A stretch of 64,000 bases of DNA, taken from contig CM069870.1 in NCBI GenBank assembly GCA_036172665.1, forward strand, positions 26,510,001-26,574,000, given 5' to 3'. Both the position numbers and the translations under genes were made by a program. Positions within the stretch are counted from its first letter, which is position 1. Every line of letters begins with the position of its first letter. Source of the stretch: Prosopocoilus inquinatus. Taxonomy: Eukaryota > Arthropoda > Insecta > Coleoptera > Lucanidae. Below are positions 23,501 to 34,979 of this stretch, one piece after another. The notes beneath the pieces were generated by a model. It was not told where the DNA came from. It was given only the letters and a program-made list of their open reading frames with translations, and made no database searches.

Positions 23501-23545
23501 TTCAGATGAAATCGGAAAATTACAGCGACAAAAGAAAAGAAACCT
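20540..23545. other. Long AT-rich non-coding stretch with minor repeats
   Basis: It contains an exact 21-bp tandem pair at 20954-20995 (AAAGAAAAAAATGGAGTTGG plus G) and a small hairpin at 21733-21822 with 20-bp perfect arms (TTTCTTATTATTAAATCATC). No coding region is recognised. Confidence 0.5.
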
Positions 23546-23550
23546 TTTTT

Positions 23551-24330
23551 GTCATTCAGCGATTATGGAATCGATATAAGGGAACAGGCTAATACAGAAG
23601 ACGTACTGGGCAAGGTTAAAAACGAAGAACCACTGCAAACTAAGATTTATTTTTGGTCCTTTCTTATTTGAGGCAATGCACATGCAGAGAAAAGGACCAT
23701 CAGAGTGCAAAACGTCGAAGGGCGATGGGGTTTACGTTTCAGATTTTAAACAGGTTATGGGAAGCAAATCTGAAACCTAATTTAGATTTTGCTCGCCAAA
23801 ATACTGCCTGGCAGCTTCAATACCAGATCCTTCACAGATTTCAGATTCTGCCCAGATAGATGCCCAGACGTTAGGTATTTCTCCGTCTCTTTGCAGGAAA
23901 TTGAGAAAATCGGCGGTGATTTAGCGATAGTTTCGGATGGAATCAGCCCAGAAGAGGAATTGGAATGGTTGACTTCTCTGGAAGAGCGAACGTAGCGAAA
24001 TATGCGAACTGAGTTTTGCAAGACCATGTGCCGCATTTGGAACTGAAGTTGATTTCCTGTCATCACAGGGCATCGCAAGTCATACACAAGATATTTCCTA
24101 CATGAACTCCAGGTTCGCGTTGTGGACCCTAAACCTATCGAATTCTTGTGGATCAGAAAGTTTTCACAATCGCAACTCCAACTCTTCCCATAACTATAGA
24201 GCATCTTGCAAAAGCACAGATTAAGGAATAGGACAGAATATCTTAAAAGAGTTGCGAATTGCAATTGATGCGAAGGTTGTCATTGGGGTGTGAAGCTGTG
24301 GCTGATGCTATGGGAGATCTAATTCGTCAT
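23551..24330 (+). pseudogene. Tc1-like transposase relic
   Basis: The plus-strand frames reproduce much of an insect Tc1-like transposase in order. VIQRLWNRYKGTG and YRRRTGQG are followed by SYLRQCTCREKDHQSAKRRR and LNRLWEANLKP (the second helix-turn-helix and linker). Further on come SDGISPEEELEWLTS (the VWGGIS-type block) and ALWTLNLSNSCGSE, a decayed SPDLNPIEHVW block, and ELRIA near the end. Several in-frame stops and shifts break it, and the catalytic Asp/Asp/Glu cannot all be placed. Terminal inverted repeats were not found. It is an old, dead Tc1 copy. Confidence 0.72.
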
Positions 24331-24334
24331 TTGA

Positions 24335-27300
24335 TTTTTTTGGGCAAATTCACAAGTCGATGCAGAATTGAGTTATTTTTTCTGCAGTTCAAAATGTTAG
24401 TGGAGATTAAGAATAACACTTAAATCGGGGATTTTTGTAAATCAAGTATGTTTCTTGCAATGGTAAAAGTTTTTTGTACAGTAATTTTTTACTCTAATTT
24501 CTTTGAACAGAGCATAAAGGTATGCATCACATTCAATTTAAATGTAAATATGAAGTACAAGTTGTTGATGTAACACAAATAATATTATTTAAGTGGTGCA
24601 CGGGTATTGTTTATGTGAGCCCACGTACCCAGACAAGACGATACATCATGAATTGCAAATACAATTCAAAACTGTTGCCTCTTCGAAGCATTAAGCAACG
24701 TAACTTCGACTGCCTCTTTTTTTAAACTGGAAACGTAAAAACGTCTCTCTCTCTGTGCGTTTTTGTGGTACGACTCCAAGAATAAATAAAAAAAGAAAAA
24801 ATGCAAAAGTAGTTTTCTTGACACCTGCAAATAAGCACCTTGACGTTGTTTCCTTTGAGCTAAGAGGTTAAGCGGAAAAACTATGTACGAAATAGAAAAC
24901 GAATACATTCAAACAAAGAGCGTTTCCTTCAACACGGTTTTCCCATTTTAGAACATAATTTATTCGGTGACGGTTTTTCGCAAGAAATTCCATCTAAAAA
25001 CTATTCCGACTGTATTCTCCGCTATTTCAAAGGCATTTTCTACTACTTCAACGCAGCCGCCCCGTTGTAAAACTTCTATTTGCGACCACCAGACATTGCA
25101 CATATCGGATTATTTTACGACCTGCATCTGGTTATTCCATTGGAACTAAATAAAGCAGAGCACCCACACTCGGCTTTTCGTTGGTATTAATAAACTTTCG
25201 GTCTTTGTCATAGCCGCTTCTAGCGAGTATCAAATTTAATGTAACGGTTTTTACGTCAGGCGTCAGCTTTTGTAACATATACTTTTTAGACCTGGTTCTA
25301 TTAAATTGAGGGCTCTTTTGTTCTTTGTGCGTTTCGCTTAATTTTTGAGTACACGTTCGTGTTTGAATCCACATTTCGTCAGTAAAATATTCTTTTATAA
25401 ATAGAGCGAGGATAAAATATGTTTCATAAGCCGTGAAATATACAATTTATGTGCACTATAAAAAAATACCTACTAATTATTACGGAAGAAAGAAAATTAT
25501 GCGGGAAAAGCAAATATATTATCCGATAAAAGAAATTAGTTTACGAGGTTATGCGAATATAAATTAACACAAAGTTCTTTTACACGTTGCGGTAGCTGAA
25601 AACTAACAACATTTGTCACAACTTTGTAATGAGAAAAAGTCATGCGTTTCATTAATTTTAGCAAATCACAGCAAAATCCGAATCATGAATATTAAAATTA
25701 CAATGCCCATGACATTTTAAATACATATAAAATTTTTACGTAAAGGAAGGAATAATTAGGTTAATAACTAATAATCAAAACGTTAAAAGGAAAAATGTGT
25801 TTCTATTTAATCTAAACACGACATAAATATCCCTCTAAATCGCATTACATGAAGTTAAAAATGATTACCACATGTCACGTCAAATTTGTATCCACGTAAT
25901 GGATTTGCTTTTATTTTATGCTATTTAAAAAAAAAAAACAGAGATAAATTAGAGCATTGCGGCAACAAATTATGAAGATTGCCCCTGCGTATTCAGAAAA
26001 ATACTCGTTACGTTTAAAAATTGTTTACAAAACAGCACGAAAGCTTTATTACGAGAAATGTAAGCGCGCAAACATTTTTTTTCTATTTATTGCACGATTT
26101 ATTAATAGACTATGGAGATCGTGTGGAGGCAAATCGATAGATGTTGATTTATGTAAACTTGAATTTGGCTAGCCGCCAGCGCACAAATTCAATAATCTTC
26201 TGCTTTCCCACTTGTAATTGAGGTTAATATTTGTGATAGGGGACTTCGCATAATGTTAACATATTATAAAACTCCCTTATGTTATTATTAATCTGGTCAC
26301 CTAGAGTCTCAGAGGGTGGAGAAGGGCTATTATCAAATACACAGAAATGAAAAGTGTTTGTCATAAATAATGGAATATGGTTAGAAAATCCGCATAGGCA
26401 TCTTCGAATCCGTTTTCTAACAATGTAATAAACCACAATAGTTAATCACTTCAGTGTAACCGATCATTCAGTGACGTTTCAATTCCGTCCTTCGTTCTTC
26501 TCTGTCTGTTATTCCACTTCTAAACTTCTATAAATGCTGAATAAAATTAATATTATGCCTCTATTATGCGATGAGAAATAGGCCAAGTATAAATACTTGA
26601 AGTTTTTACTAACTGAAAGATACTTAATCAGTCTAGCTTTTGGTGGGAAGAATGTTAGCCTAAGGTCTAAGTCCCTTTTTAAATGAAAACTCAATTTTAG
26701 CTGTTATTGGCAACATTATTGACGTTGATGGTTTATATAAAGACGGAACCAAAACAATGCGCAGTTATGTACAATGTTAAGTACAGAAAAAAGACATACA
26801 TTTAATCGAACATCTTAACATTGCTATTTCAGTACGCAAAATATTTGAAGTGTCCGCTAAATTTCTGACTGAGCTTTTGTTTTGTATGAATCAAATCCAA
26901 ATGATCCATACTTTTTTTTTCTTTTTTGATCGACGATTAAATAACTGACCACTCGTCGTAAAACAGTTTGGGCATTTGAAATTTAATTTAGGATACAAAA
27001 TGCAAACACCAGAAAAATATAAAACAAGCAATAAAAAAAGTATTTCCTGTTTCTTTCTCTGTTTTGGGTTGCACCATGAACGATATATTTTTCGTGTCAA
27101 GCAATAACTTTTACTAAATAGTAAAAGTGGACAGGTAGCTTCCGTATTGAAATATTTTAATTTTAAATAATCGAATGGATTTGAGTCATAGATTCACTTT
27201 TGGCGGTCGATTTTTCAATTGTGGATGGAAAAGTCAAAACATGCTCTCTTCTCGGATTGGAAGTAAAAACCGTTGGTTCCATGTTTATATGATGTTTGAC

Positions 27301-28145
27301 ACGTTAGAAAGCCTTCGGAATTCCTCGGGGTTCGACTAGGGTTAGCAATATGAGCAAAATATATGACATCTAGAGGTACGAGTAGTATTCCATAACCCGA
27401 TTAAAAAAAAAAAGAAAATATATTGTCTGAATGCAAACATCGCCCAAATTTTGAAGAAAAGATAACGAAATGTCAACATCAACGACAAAAGTCAGTACAA
27501 TGAACCCACACGTATCATTCAGCAAGATTTGACTTTATAATGACGGAGGACAAAATGAAACGTATCACTAATTCAAGGTTCAAAGTAGTTACGTTTAATT
27601 AAACGTTATTTATTATCCGCAGTCTTGAACGAAAACGAATTGCAAACTTTTTCTACAAAAAGGAACTTCAGTTGTTCTTTCTTCGCTTTGCTCTTAACCA
27701 GCACACTTCGTTCTCAAATAAAAACTGTCTCTAACATCGCGTCTGTTTTGTTTTTAGAAAAGTTTCCTCTTTTGGTAATGTTCTAAAATTGGTGAGGAAT
27801 TTCCTCGTAAATTCATCTGTTTGTGGACATCACTGCGCACAATTTACAAGAACCTTCCGCAAGTTACTAAATGGCGTGACATTGACAGTGGACTGCTGTG
27901 CTTAGTTTGTGGCACTAGGATGTGACGATATTTTATCTTTGATAAACTTTCTAGAAAGTAATTTTTTACTTGTGTAAATATATCTGAAGTTGAAGATAAA
28001 TTTAAACAAAACTCAAGAGCGTTCAAAATTCGTTGCAAAATGTTGAAATGATGAATATGGTCTAAGCGATTTAGTTGCTACGGTTTTGAGACAAAGATAA
28101 AAGAAAATAAATAAAAGTATTTTAAAAAATAGTAAAAGGAGGTAA
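24335..28145. other. Long non-coding stretch, no gene recognised
   Basis: Many short ORFs exist but none shows a domain I recognise. A minus-strand frame of about 80 codons at 25132-25374 (MWIQTRTCTQ...) is the most protein-like, and I cannot assign it. No paired repeats were noticed. Confidence 0.35.
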
Positions 28146-28149
28146 ACGA

Positions 28150-29035
28150 GACAAAAAAACAGATGTTCGGATGAGGAGTTCAGAAAATTACTGGACAAGA
28201 AAAACAAAGTAAGAATGAAGGAGGTGCAAAATGAAAAAAACAAGAAACAATACGAACTTGCAAGAAAAGAATAGAGGAAGCATACAAGAAAATACGATTT
28301 TTTTTCAGGAAATTAAGAAAATACAAAGGGTAGACGCAAGCATGCTATTTAATTAAAAACGAAGAATGTCTGCTAGTTGGATATATGGGGAAGGGGGAGA
28401 ATACGGGGGCAAAAGTAAGCAGATTCGCCCAATTTTTGGAGGAATTGCTGGACCATGAAGCGGAAATAGAGGAACAGCAAGAACATGAAGAGGAGAAAAG
28501 GAGATGAGGCAGATACTGTAAAAGAGAAAGTACCAACTGATGCAGAAGTAAAGGAAAAATTTACGAAGAACAAAATCTCGCGTGATAACAATATCCAGCA
28601 GAAAAAGTAGGGGGGAAAACAGCATTCACTAGAATGTGGGAGATGATAATTACTATCTAGGAACTGGAACGAATGCCGAAAAAGTGGAATAGAGCCTTAA
28701 TCTTACCACTATTAAAAGAAAGCAACGATTATCGACGCATTGTACTTCTGCACGTGACATTATAAACTACCAGAAATGATCACCAGAGAGCGTCTAAAAT
28801 AGTATCAAAATGAATGCGTGGGAGAATATCAAGGCGGATTTAAATCAGAAAAATCAGCGAGAGACTAAATCTCTATCGTGAAGCGGTTCCAATGTAATGC
28901 ATATGAACAGCATCTAGAGCTTTCATCAATTACAAGAAAGCGCACGATTCCATCATGGAAAGAAAACCATATAAAGCAATAAAAAAATTAGGAGTACCGG
29001 TCAAACTAAGAAACCTGTAAGACCGGTTGCAAATT
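28150..29035 (+). pseudogene. Non-LTR retrotransposon (LINE) reverse transcriptase relic
   Basis: Plus-strand blocks follow the order of a LINE polymerase protein. A pre-RT part reads RFAQFLEELLD, then TDAEVKEKF. The RT start reads LERMPKKWNRALILPLLKES, followed by NDYRRIVLLHVT. Motif 2a reads GEYQGGFKSEKSA, and motif A region reads FINYKKAHDSIMERK then IKKLGVPVKLRNL. In active elements motif A is FIDFKKAYDSI, so the catalytic Asp appears as Asn here (FINYKKAHDS). Stops and shifts are frequent. The copy ends just after motif A, so the FADD/YADD box is absent. The clade is not decided. Confidence 0.82.
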
Positions 29036-29099
29036 ATTAAAACATTTTTTTTCATTATTATAAAAACAAATTAATGCGTATACTTAAATATAATTAATC

Positions 29100-29860
29100 A
29101 AACGCTCACCCTTTCCTTCGGCTACTAGGAATCTTCCGCCACCGTCACCTCCCAATGACACATTGCGTTCATGCAACAATAACATGTGTTTACAATCATA
29201 CGTCAAGAGTCAACAGTTATTTACTCACCGGGGACCCCCGGTCCCCAAGGCTACAACGGTCTGCACTTGCTCCACCGATCCTTAAGGTCTATTTATAACT
29301 CACATTCGTGCCTCCACCATATCTCTTAATGGTACCAACCTTGGGCCTTCCCAAACTCATTTATGTTGCCCTCTCATATGTTCCAATTCTCTAAAATATT
29401 ATTTCCACAAGGACACTCTACATGCACCGCAGATAGCCTCACTTAGGTACATGCAAACACGCTCTACCCCACCTCTTGATACTATCCGACCCGTAGATTC
29501 TCTACCACCAATCTACTCTTCCACCAGGTGGTGTGGTATCTCACCACCGGCCTCCACCTGGCACGTAAGGCTGGTGACAATTCCTCAGGGCCGCCCGCTA
29601 CATCGGGTCCCCTTGGAATCACCTTGGACCGTGAACAGTACGTCGTTCACTCTAGGCTGCGTTTTTAAACCCTGTTAGTGCGATCCCCTTTCGGGGATGG
29701 CTACTCATGCAATGATGTTCCCAACGTCCCCGACGTTCCAGACATCCCGCAGCAATCCCCGCCAACATAGTCCAACTAGACGGCGGTCAAGTGATGTAGC
29801 ACCTGCCACGCCTTGCCGAGCCTATACCCAGGGGAATCGCTCATTCGTACCAAGCAAGAA
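29100..29860. other. GC-rich island, unclassified
   Basis: About 760 bp stand out from the AT-rich surroundings, with CCGGGGACCCCCGGTCCCC, CCCCTTTCGGGG and GGTGGTATCTCACCACC-type self-complementary blocks. No long ORF is conserved: the longest plus frame is 75 codons, at 29451. It begins shortly after the LINE relic and may be part of an unrelated retroelement (untranslated region) or a foreign insertion. I could not match it to rRNA. Confidence 0.5.
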
Positions 29861-29864
29861 ATAG

Positions 29865-31530
29865 ATCAAGCTAATTCTCTACATATCATGTAATTTGCTA
29901 CAATATACAACTTATCTCTAACGCGTACTGCATTTCTTATCTCCCCAGTGTGGTGCAAAATATTTCCTAAACACACCCTGTATGTACGGACCCTGTATAT
30001 AATACACGCCGATATAATCGTACGCAAACATCGTAAACTCCGAGCCGCGAGCCGCGAGATTGGCCAATAACGCGCTTGCCGTGTAATAACAATTATTCAG
30101 CACGTTATGTATTATTAATTATTAATACCCCAAATACTTATTAGCGTGTGCATCGTTTAACAGCATACCAACCACTGCCCCGGCCCTTGGACGAAGCTAT
30201 ATCGCCCCGACCGATTTTGTTTATTGTTTACGTTTCTTAAGTGCCATCTTGCATTCCAACCGTTCCGATGAATTTTAGGCGAAACAGTAATTTCTTAAAT
30301 TATAGATCCATTATATTTTTCTTTACTTAATAAAAGTATATCTAACATTAGTAGAAATGACATTTGCGAAAACAGGAAATAAAATAACACCACACAGAAG
30401 AGTGTCCGAAAGTAAAGTAAAAAAGGGACTAAGGCAACCACTAAAGACTCATTATCCCCAGTGCAAAAGGATTCATATTCGTATACAATAAGACCTTGAC
30501 CGAGTTCTTCTAAACGTAAATAAAAAGTTTAATTGCGGTTTATTGCGTTTATCGGAATCAATTGCTGAAACAAGTCGTAAACCAAGCAAAGGTTTCAAAA
30601 CAAAGGGAATGCGGTGGCTTGTGATAGGTCAGTTTCTCATTTTTGGGCAAAAAAAATTCAGATTTGGAGAATTAATCTCTTATGTAACAAGGAACTTACA
30701 GTTTCATTTAAAGACAGAGGTTTTGAGACACCCTGTATACCTACCGTAATTTTATTTTAACATAAAACATTGTTGTTCTCATTAGTGCAGAAACTGTTAA
30801 ACTGCTTCATTCAGGTGGTATGCGTTGATCTAACTTGTGATTGGTTAGCTTACAAGGAACGCTTGCTGTACTATGTGAGTTAACCTGTCACTATTTGTAT
30901 AGCAACTAACGCCAATACGCATCGCCTGGCTGAGAACGCTCCCTTAAGGCTTCAAATAAAATTTGTCCGTTTGAAATTGGAACATATCAGGCAAACAAAA
31001 CGAAAATTTTTGAAAACTTGTTGCGATGTTTGTTTTGAATTAAAGAATTTCTGTTTGCCTTTTGTATTCAAGTTTACTTATTTCAAACCGGAATTTACTT
31101 ATCTGATATAATTGAAAATGTCGCTATTTTGTTAGTATAGGTATATCCAAAGCACTACTAACAGAACAGATTCATGGCAGTTGTTAGTCATCTAATGTTC
31201 TATTTTAAAAAGAACAATTTAATTTACAAATTGTTGATATGGATTCTCAGATTCGTACGTTTCATAAGTAACAGCAATTGTTACTTAGACGGCAGGACTC
31301 ATTTCTTTTTGATGTTGACCTACCCGATTAATATTTGCTCATTAATAATTTTAACTTTTAATATTAAAATAATTAAATTACAACTATTTACCGGCGTTTA
31401 TTACGTCTGACAATATTTTTACTGATGTGCAATAAATATAAGATTGACATATTAAAAAAAGCAGCTTTTTTGTATGGACATTTTTCGTACCTTCCGGGCT
31501 AAACAGCTTTCTCTTTCCCGCGATCTCAGA
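29865..31530. other. Non-coding with isolated transposon termini
   Basis: Contains ACACCCTGTATG near 29970 and GACACCCTGTATAC near 30728, forms of the common insect element terminus TATACAGGGTGTC. Neither could be paired confidently with its other end. No coding region seen. Confidence 0.4.
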
Positions 31531-31536
31531 GTGTAA

Positions 31537-31636
31537 GGCCCAGTTTTACAATTACAGTTCAACTTCGAGCTGAGGTTTAAACCCTTAGCGACGATTATTT
31601 CAACAATTGTTTAAACCGTCATTGTAAAACTGGGCC
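31537..31636. mobile_element. TAA-flanked MITE, 100 bp
   Basis: Ends GGCCCAGTTTTACAAT and its exact inverse, flanked by TAA (31534-31536 and 31637-31639). It is a shorter version of the copy at 37495-37622, sharing GAGCTGAGGTTTAAACCCTT and GATTATTTCAACAATTGT. It lacks the inner right arm, so it is an internal deletion derivative. PIF/Harbinger-type by ends and duplication. Confidence 0.88.
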
Positions 31637-31639
31637 TAA

Positions 31640-32115
31640 GACGCACGGTTCTGTATTCAGAGTCTTTATGGTTACCACCGTTCTACAGATTTTCAGGTTT
31701 GTTGAAATAGCTTAAGTAAATTCTCGCTAACTCTCCAACTATAACATTATAGCACTTACTTACCCCAAAATTGAGTTCAGAATGTAAAACATTACTACCG
31801 GTAGTAACGATTGCTAGTTAATCAGTTTGTCACTTTAAAATACTAAAACTCTTATTATTTTTTTTACCAAAAGGTTATTAAGAAAAAAGCTGTTGCACTT
31901 TCCCTACTTACTCTTTTATTTCCTCCCTACATTATGAGACACCCAGTATATTAGGTTCTCGTAAGGCAAGCAATAAAAAAAAAGTAATGCATTTAAATCC
32001 GATTGTCGTGCATTTCAGAGATACTTAGATTTAGATTTTCTTCCATTAAGTAATTTAAAAGTGAAGAATTGAACAAAATTTTGTTTCAAATGTTGCTTAA
32101 CAGAAAATAATATAG
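31640..32115. other. Non-coding; isolated terminus near 31935
   Basis: GAGACACCCAGTATATTA at about 31937-31953 is another TATACTGGGTGTC-type element end without a visible partner. Nothing else recognised. Confidence 0.4.
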
Positions 32116-32118
32116 AGA

Positions 32119-32218
32119 ATATGAAACAAATAAAAAAAACTTTTTAAAACGAGCTAAAAGGGTAATTTATTAACTTACTTGACGTTTCGCAAATAATATT
32201 ATTTGCTTTATCAAAAGT
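32119..32218 (-). repeat. Penelope-type terminal fragment with hammerhead-like motif (family P3)
   Basis: On the minus strand this block matches 45721-45822: TTTTGATAAAGCAAATAA, loop, ATTTGCGAAACGTCAAGTAA, then a shared tail with ACGAGCTAAAAG and ATGAAACAAATAAAAA. The core has a perfectly paired stem II (GCAAAT with ATTTGC) followed by GAAAC and GTC, but TTGATAA replaces CTGATGA. It lies just upstream of the Penelope ORF in the opposite orientation. It could be that element's inverted terminal repeat or an independent fragment. Confidence 0.65.
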
Positions 32219-32472
32219 GAATAACGGAAAATATAAACAATTTAGCCTACTAATTTTTTTTTAAATTAATTAATTGTGAAGAGATTGTTAGAGGTAAAAA
32301 AAATTATCAGCAAAGATATAACTTGTAACCAAGAATATCATTACTGACGCGGCCAGGCCCGTCTAACATATATGTTTCCGATTTCGGGTATAAAATCTTA
32401 CTTTTTGAAATTAACGAGACTATTAAGAAGCTTAAAAGCTTATTTTGGTTATTAGATTTTAATATAGGAAAG

Positions 32473-33990
32473 TTGAGTAATTTCGTTAACGCTGATACTT
32501 TAAATAATTATCTAAATTTTGAAAAAATTAAAAATGAACGTTTGTTTAATAAAATTCACAAAACACAACTTAAAAAACTAAATAATTTAATTGCCTGTAG
32601 AGATGATAGTTTTCATATTAAAATTGACAATAATATAATAAATAAATGGCTAAAAAATTATTCAGGTATTGAAATTCCTCAACATTTAAAATATATTTTT
32701 GCTTTGGGAAAAAAATTTTCATTTCCAACTTTTGACCGTAAACAAGTTGATTTTCTTAAAGTTTTAAGCAGTTTAGAATTAGGTATTAAATCTTTAGATT
32801 CAACTTCTAAAATTCAAATTAGAAACAAATTTTGTAATGATTTTTTAAAATATATTAAAAGTATTGATCAGACTTTTCACAAATCAAAATATAAGATTTT
32901 AATTCGTGATCTTTTACAATGTAAAGCATTTCTTAAAGCAAATCCTAATATTATAGTTACAACATCAGATAAAAGTAACGTTACTGTTTTATTAAATAAA
33001 GAAAATTATTTTCCTAAAGTTAATACCATGTTGTCTGATAGTACCACATATTTAGAAATCAATCACGATCCTACACAAAAGTATCAAAGAAAAACTCTAG
33101 CTATGATCAATAAATTACAAAAATCTTTAGAAATTAGTGATAATGTTACAAAGTCTCTAAAAGTACAGAATCCTATTTTTCCAAAATTGTATTGTATTCC
33201 TAAAATTCATAAACCAAACATTCCTCTCAGACTTGTTGTTTCCACTATTGGCTCTCCTTTATATTTTTTGTCTAAATTTATTTCTAAAAATATTAACAAT
33301 GTTACATGTAAATCTGAATTTTTTGTAAGAAATTCTTTTGAATTGGTTAAAAAAATTAAAAACATTGTTGTACCAAATGATAATATTCTTCTTTCTCTTC
33401 ATGTCGTTTCTTTGTTCACTAATATTCCAAAAGATCTTACTTTACAAAGTATTAAAGATAGGTGGTTAGAAATTAAAGAATATACTGACATTTCATATAA
33501 TAATTTTATAGAAATAATAACTTTACGTTCTGATACTTCTTATTTTGATTTTAATGATACATTTTATAAACAAACTTTTGATAGAGCAATGGGATCACCT
33601 CTTTCTCCTGCTTTAGCTGAAAGTGTTATGCAAAAATTAGAAAAAAGTATCATTAATTCGTTACCTTTTGATTTAACATTATATTATGGATATGTTGACG
33701 ATATTTTATTAATTTTACCTCATGATAAAGTTGATTATATTTTAAATAAATTTAATTCTTTTCATAATAGTTTACAATTTACTGTAGAAAAAGAAAATAA
33801 TAATTCCATAAGTTTTTTAGATGTAAATACTATCACACAAAATGGTAATTTAATAACAAATTGGTATCATAAACCTACATGGTCAGGTAGATATATTAAC
33901 TTTAATTCCTATCAACTAAAAAGTCACAAAGTTTCAACTATTATTAGTTTAACTGACCGTGCAGTATTAGTACTCTCAGAAGCTTATTGA
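32473..33990 (+). pseudogene. Penelope-like reverse transcriptase
   Basis: This 505-codon frame encodes the reverse transcriptase of a Penelope-like element, which copies element RNA at a nicked target. Diagnostic blocks are KLYCIPKIHKPNIPLRLVVS (about residue 240), VVSLFTNIPKDLT (311), MGSPLSPALAE (about 373) and the catalytic box YVDDILLILP (about 410), followed by SFLDV and W-x-x-KPTWSGRYINF. Motif A normally reads FDVVSLFTNIP; here the Asp is His (codon 33400-33402, LSLHVVSL), so the first catalytic metal ligand is lost. The given start is a TTG. The frame is open upstream to about 32330 with no clear ATG, so the true start is unknown. The frame ends early at LSEAY; homologous sequence resumes in another frame. 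Confidence 0.92.
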
Positions 33991-34545
33991 CCCAGTAATA
34001 AATCGTTTAAAGCATTTAAAAAATGTTAATACATCTAAGAATTCACAAAAAAAATCAGGAAATAAATACGTATCATTACCTTATATAGAACCTTTACATG
34101 TTTCTTATAAACATTTTTTCAAAAAATTTAATTTACATTTAGCCAGTAAATCTTCTGATAATTTTAACATTATTTTTACTAATTTAAAAACAAAAACACC
34201 TAAATTTCAAACTTCAAATGTAGTTTATCAGGTAAATTGTCAAAGTTGTAACTCAGCTTATATAGGTGAAACTAGCCAAAATTTTAAAAAACGGTTAGAT
34301 CAGCATAAATATTATATCCAAAAAAAGAGAGTCATTCAATGTTAGTAGAACATTCACTTTTAACTGAACATATTTTAGATTTTGAAACTGCTAAAATACT
34401 TTACCAGGAGTCTAACACGTTTAAACGTAGATTTATTGAAATGTGTAAAATAAAAATGTGTAATAATTCAATTAATAAAAGAACAGATTTTGCAAATTTG
34501 AACGATATATTTTGTAGTTTTCTAAGTTCATTAAATGAGACATAA
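33985..34545 (+). pseudogene. GIY-YIG endonuclease domain of the Penelope-like element
   Basis: After the first frameshift the reading resumes with LIDPVINRLKHLKN. It passes PYIEPLHVSYKHFFKKF and then shows VVYQVNCQSCNSAYIGETS with KKRLDQHK. This is the Penelope GIY-YIG endonuclease, with the CxxC zinc ligands between the GIY-like (VVY) and YIG parts and the catalytic Arg in KKRLDQH. A second shift near 34335 leads to HSLLTEHILDFETAKILYQE and FKRRFIEM, the C-terminal Glu-containing helices. The endonuclease nicks the target to prime reverse transcription. The domain is nearly complete but cannot be made as one chain. Confidence 0.88.
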
Positions 34546-34559
34546 TAATCGGAAACTTC

Positions 34560-34835
34560 CCTGTTTATTTAAAAAAAAAAAACTATGTTATTATCTAATT
34601 TTTTGGTTTATTATTGTTAGAATTGTTGTAATTTTTGTTACAACAATTTATTTGCGTACTCTAGTTAGGCTTTATTTGTTTCATATTCTCTACAATTCTC
34701 ACGAGCAAGAACTACCCAAAAATTAACTATAGAAAATAATATAATCATTTAAACCAATCTTCTGACTGGCAATTAATTACCAAGTTCGTATTTTAATAAA
34801 AATAATTTTAAATACCTCATTAACGGTTGAAAATT
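34560..34835. other. Non-coding, 3' flank of the Penelope body
   Basis: AT-rich with a 12-base A run near 34570; may include the element's 3' untranslated part. Nothing else recognised. Confidence 0.35.
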
Positions 34836-34838
34836 AGT

Positions 34839-34972
34839 CTCATGCCCGTTTTCTTCACCTCTTGAAAAATTTATCTGCCAGGTAATATCCACGGAAACTA
34901 TTATGGATACAATGGTTTCCAAGGGTAATATCTGGCAGATAAATTTATTAGGAGGTTAAGAAATCGGGCATC
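34839..34972. repeat. Hairpin MITE, ~134 bp
   Basis: The arms are about 60 bp inverted, with the left starting CTCATGCCCGTTTTCTTCACC and the right, inverted, CTGATGCCCGATTTCTTAACC. Both continue with AAATTTATCTGCCAG and ATAT(C/T)AC. The left arm is more diverged. It has the shape of a non-autonomous DNA element; target duplication not resolved. Confidence 0.75.
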
Positions 34973-34979
34973 AGATCTA

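Larger units (their letters stand above)
32330..34545 (+). mobile_element. Penelope-like retroelement body
   Basis: One coding unit runs from the last upstream stop (about 32326-32328) through reverse transcriptase and GIY-YIG endonuclease to the stop at 34543-34545. It is broken by two frameshifts, at about 33965-33990 and 34330-34340. Codon use is strongly A/T-biased, as expected of a long resident in this genome. The 5' limit is unknown because the frame is open upstream of the first plausible start. Joined over both shifts the protein would have roughly 700 residues, about normal for this class. Terminal repeats could not be fixed. Confidence 0.85.

Noticed and set aside
25132..25374. 80-codon minus-strand ORF, possibly part of a transposase
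   Set aside because: No catalytic or DNA-binding motif could be matched convincingly.
28353..28625. Overlapping minus-strand ORFs of 63-90 codons
   Set aside because: They are shadows of the plus-strand LINE relic, which explains the open frames.
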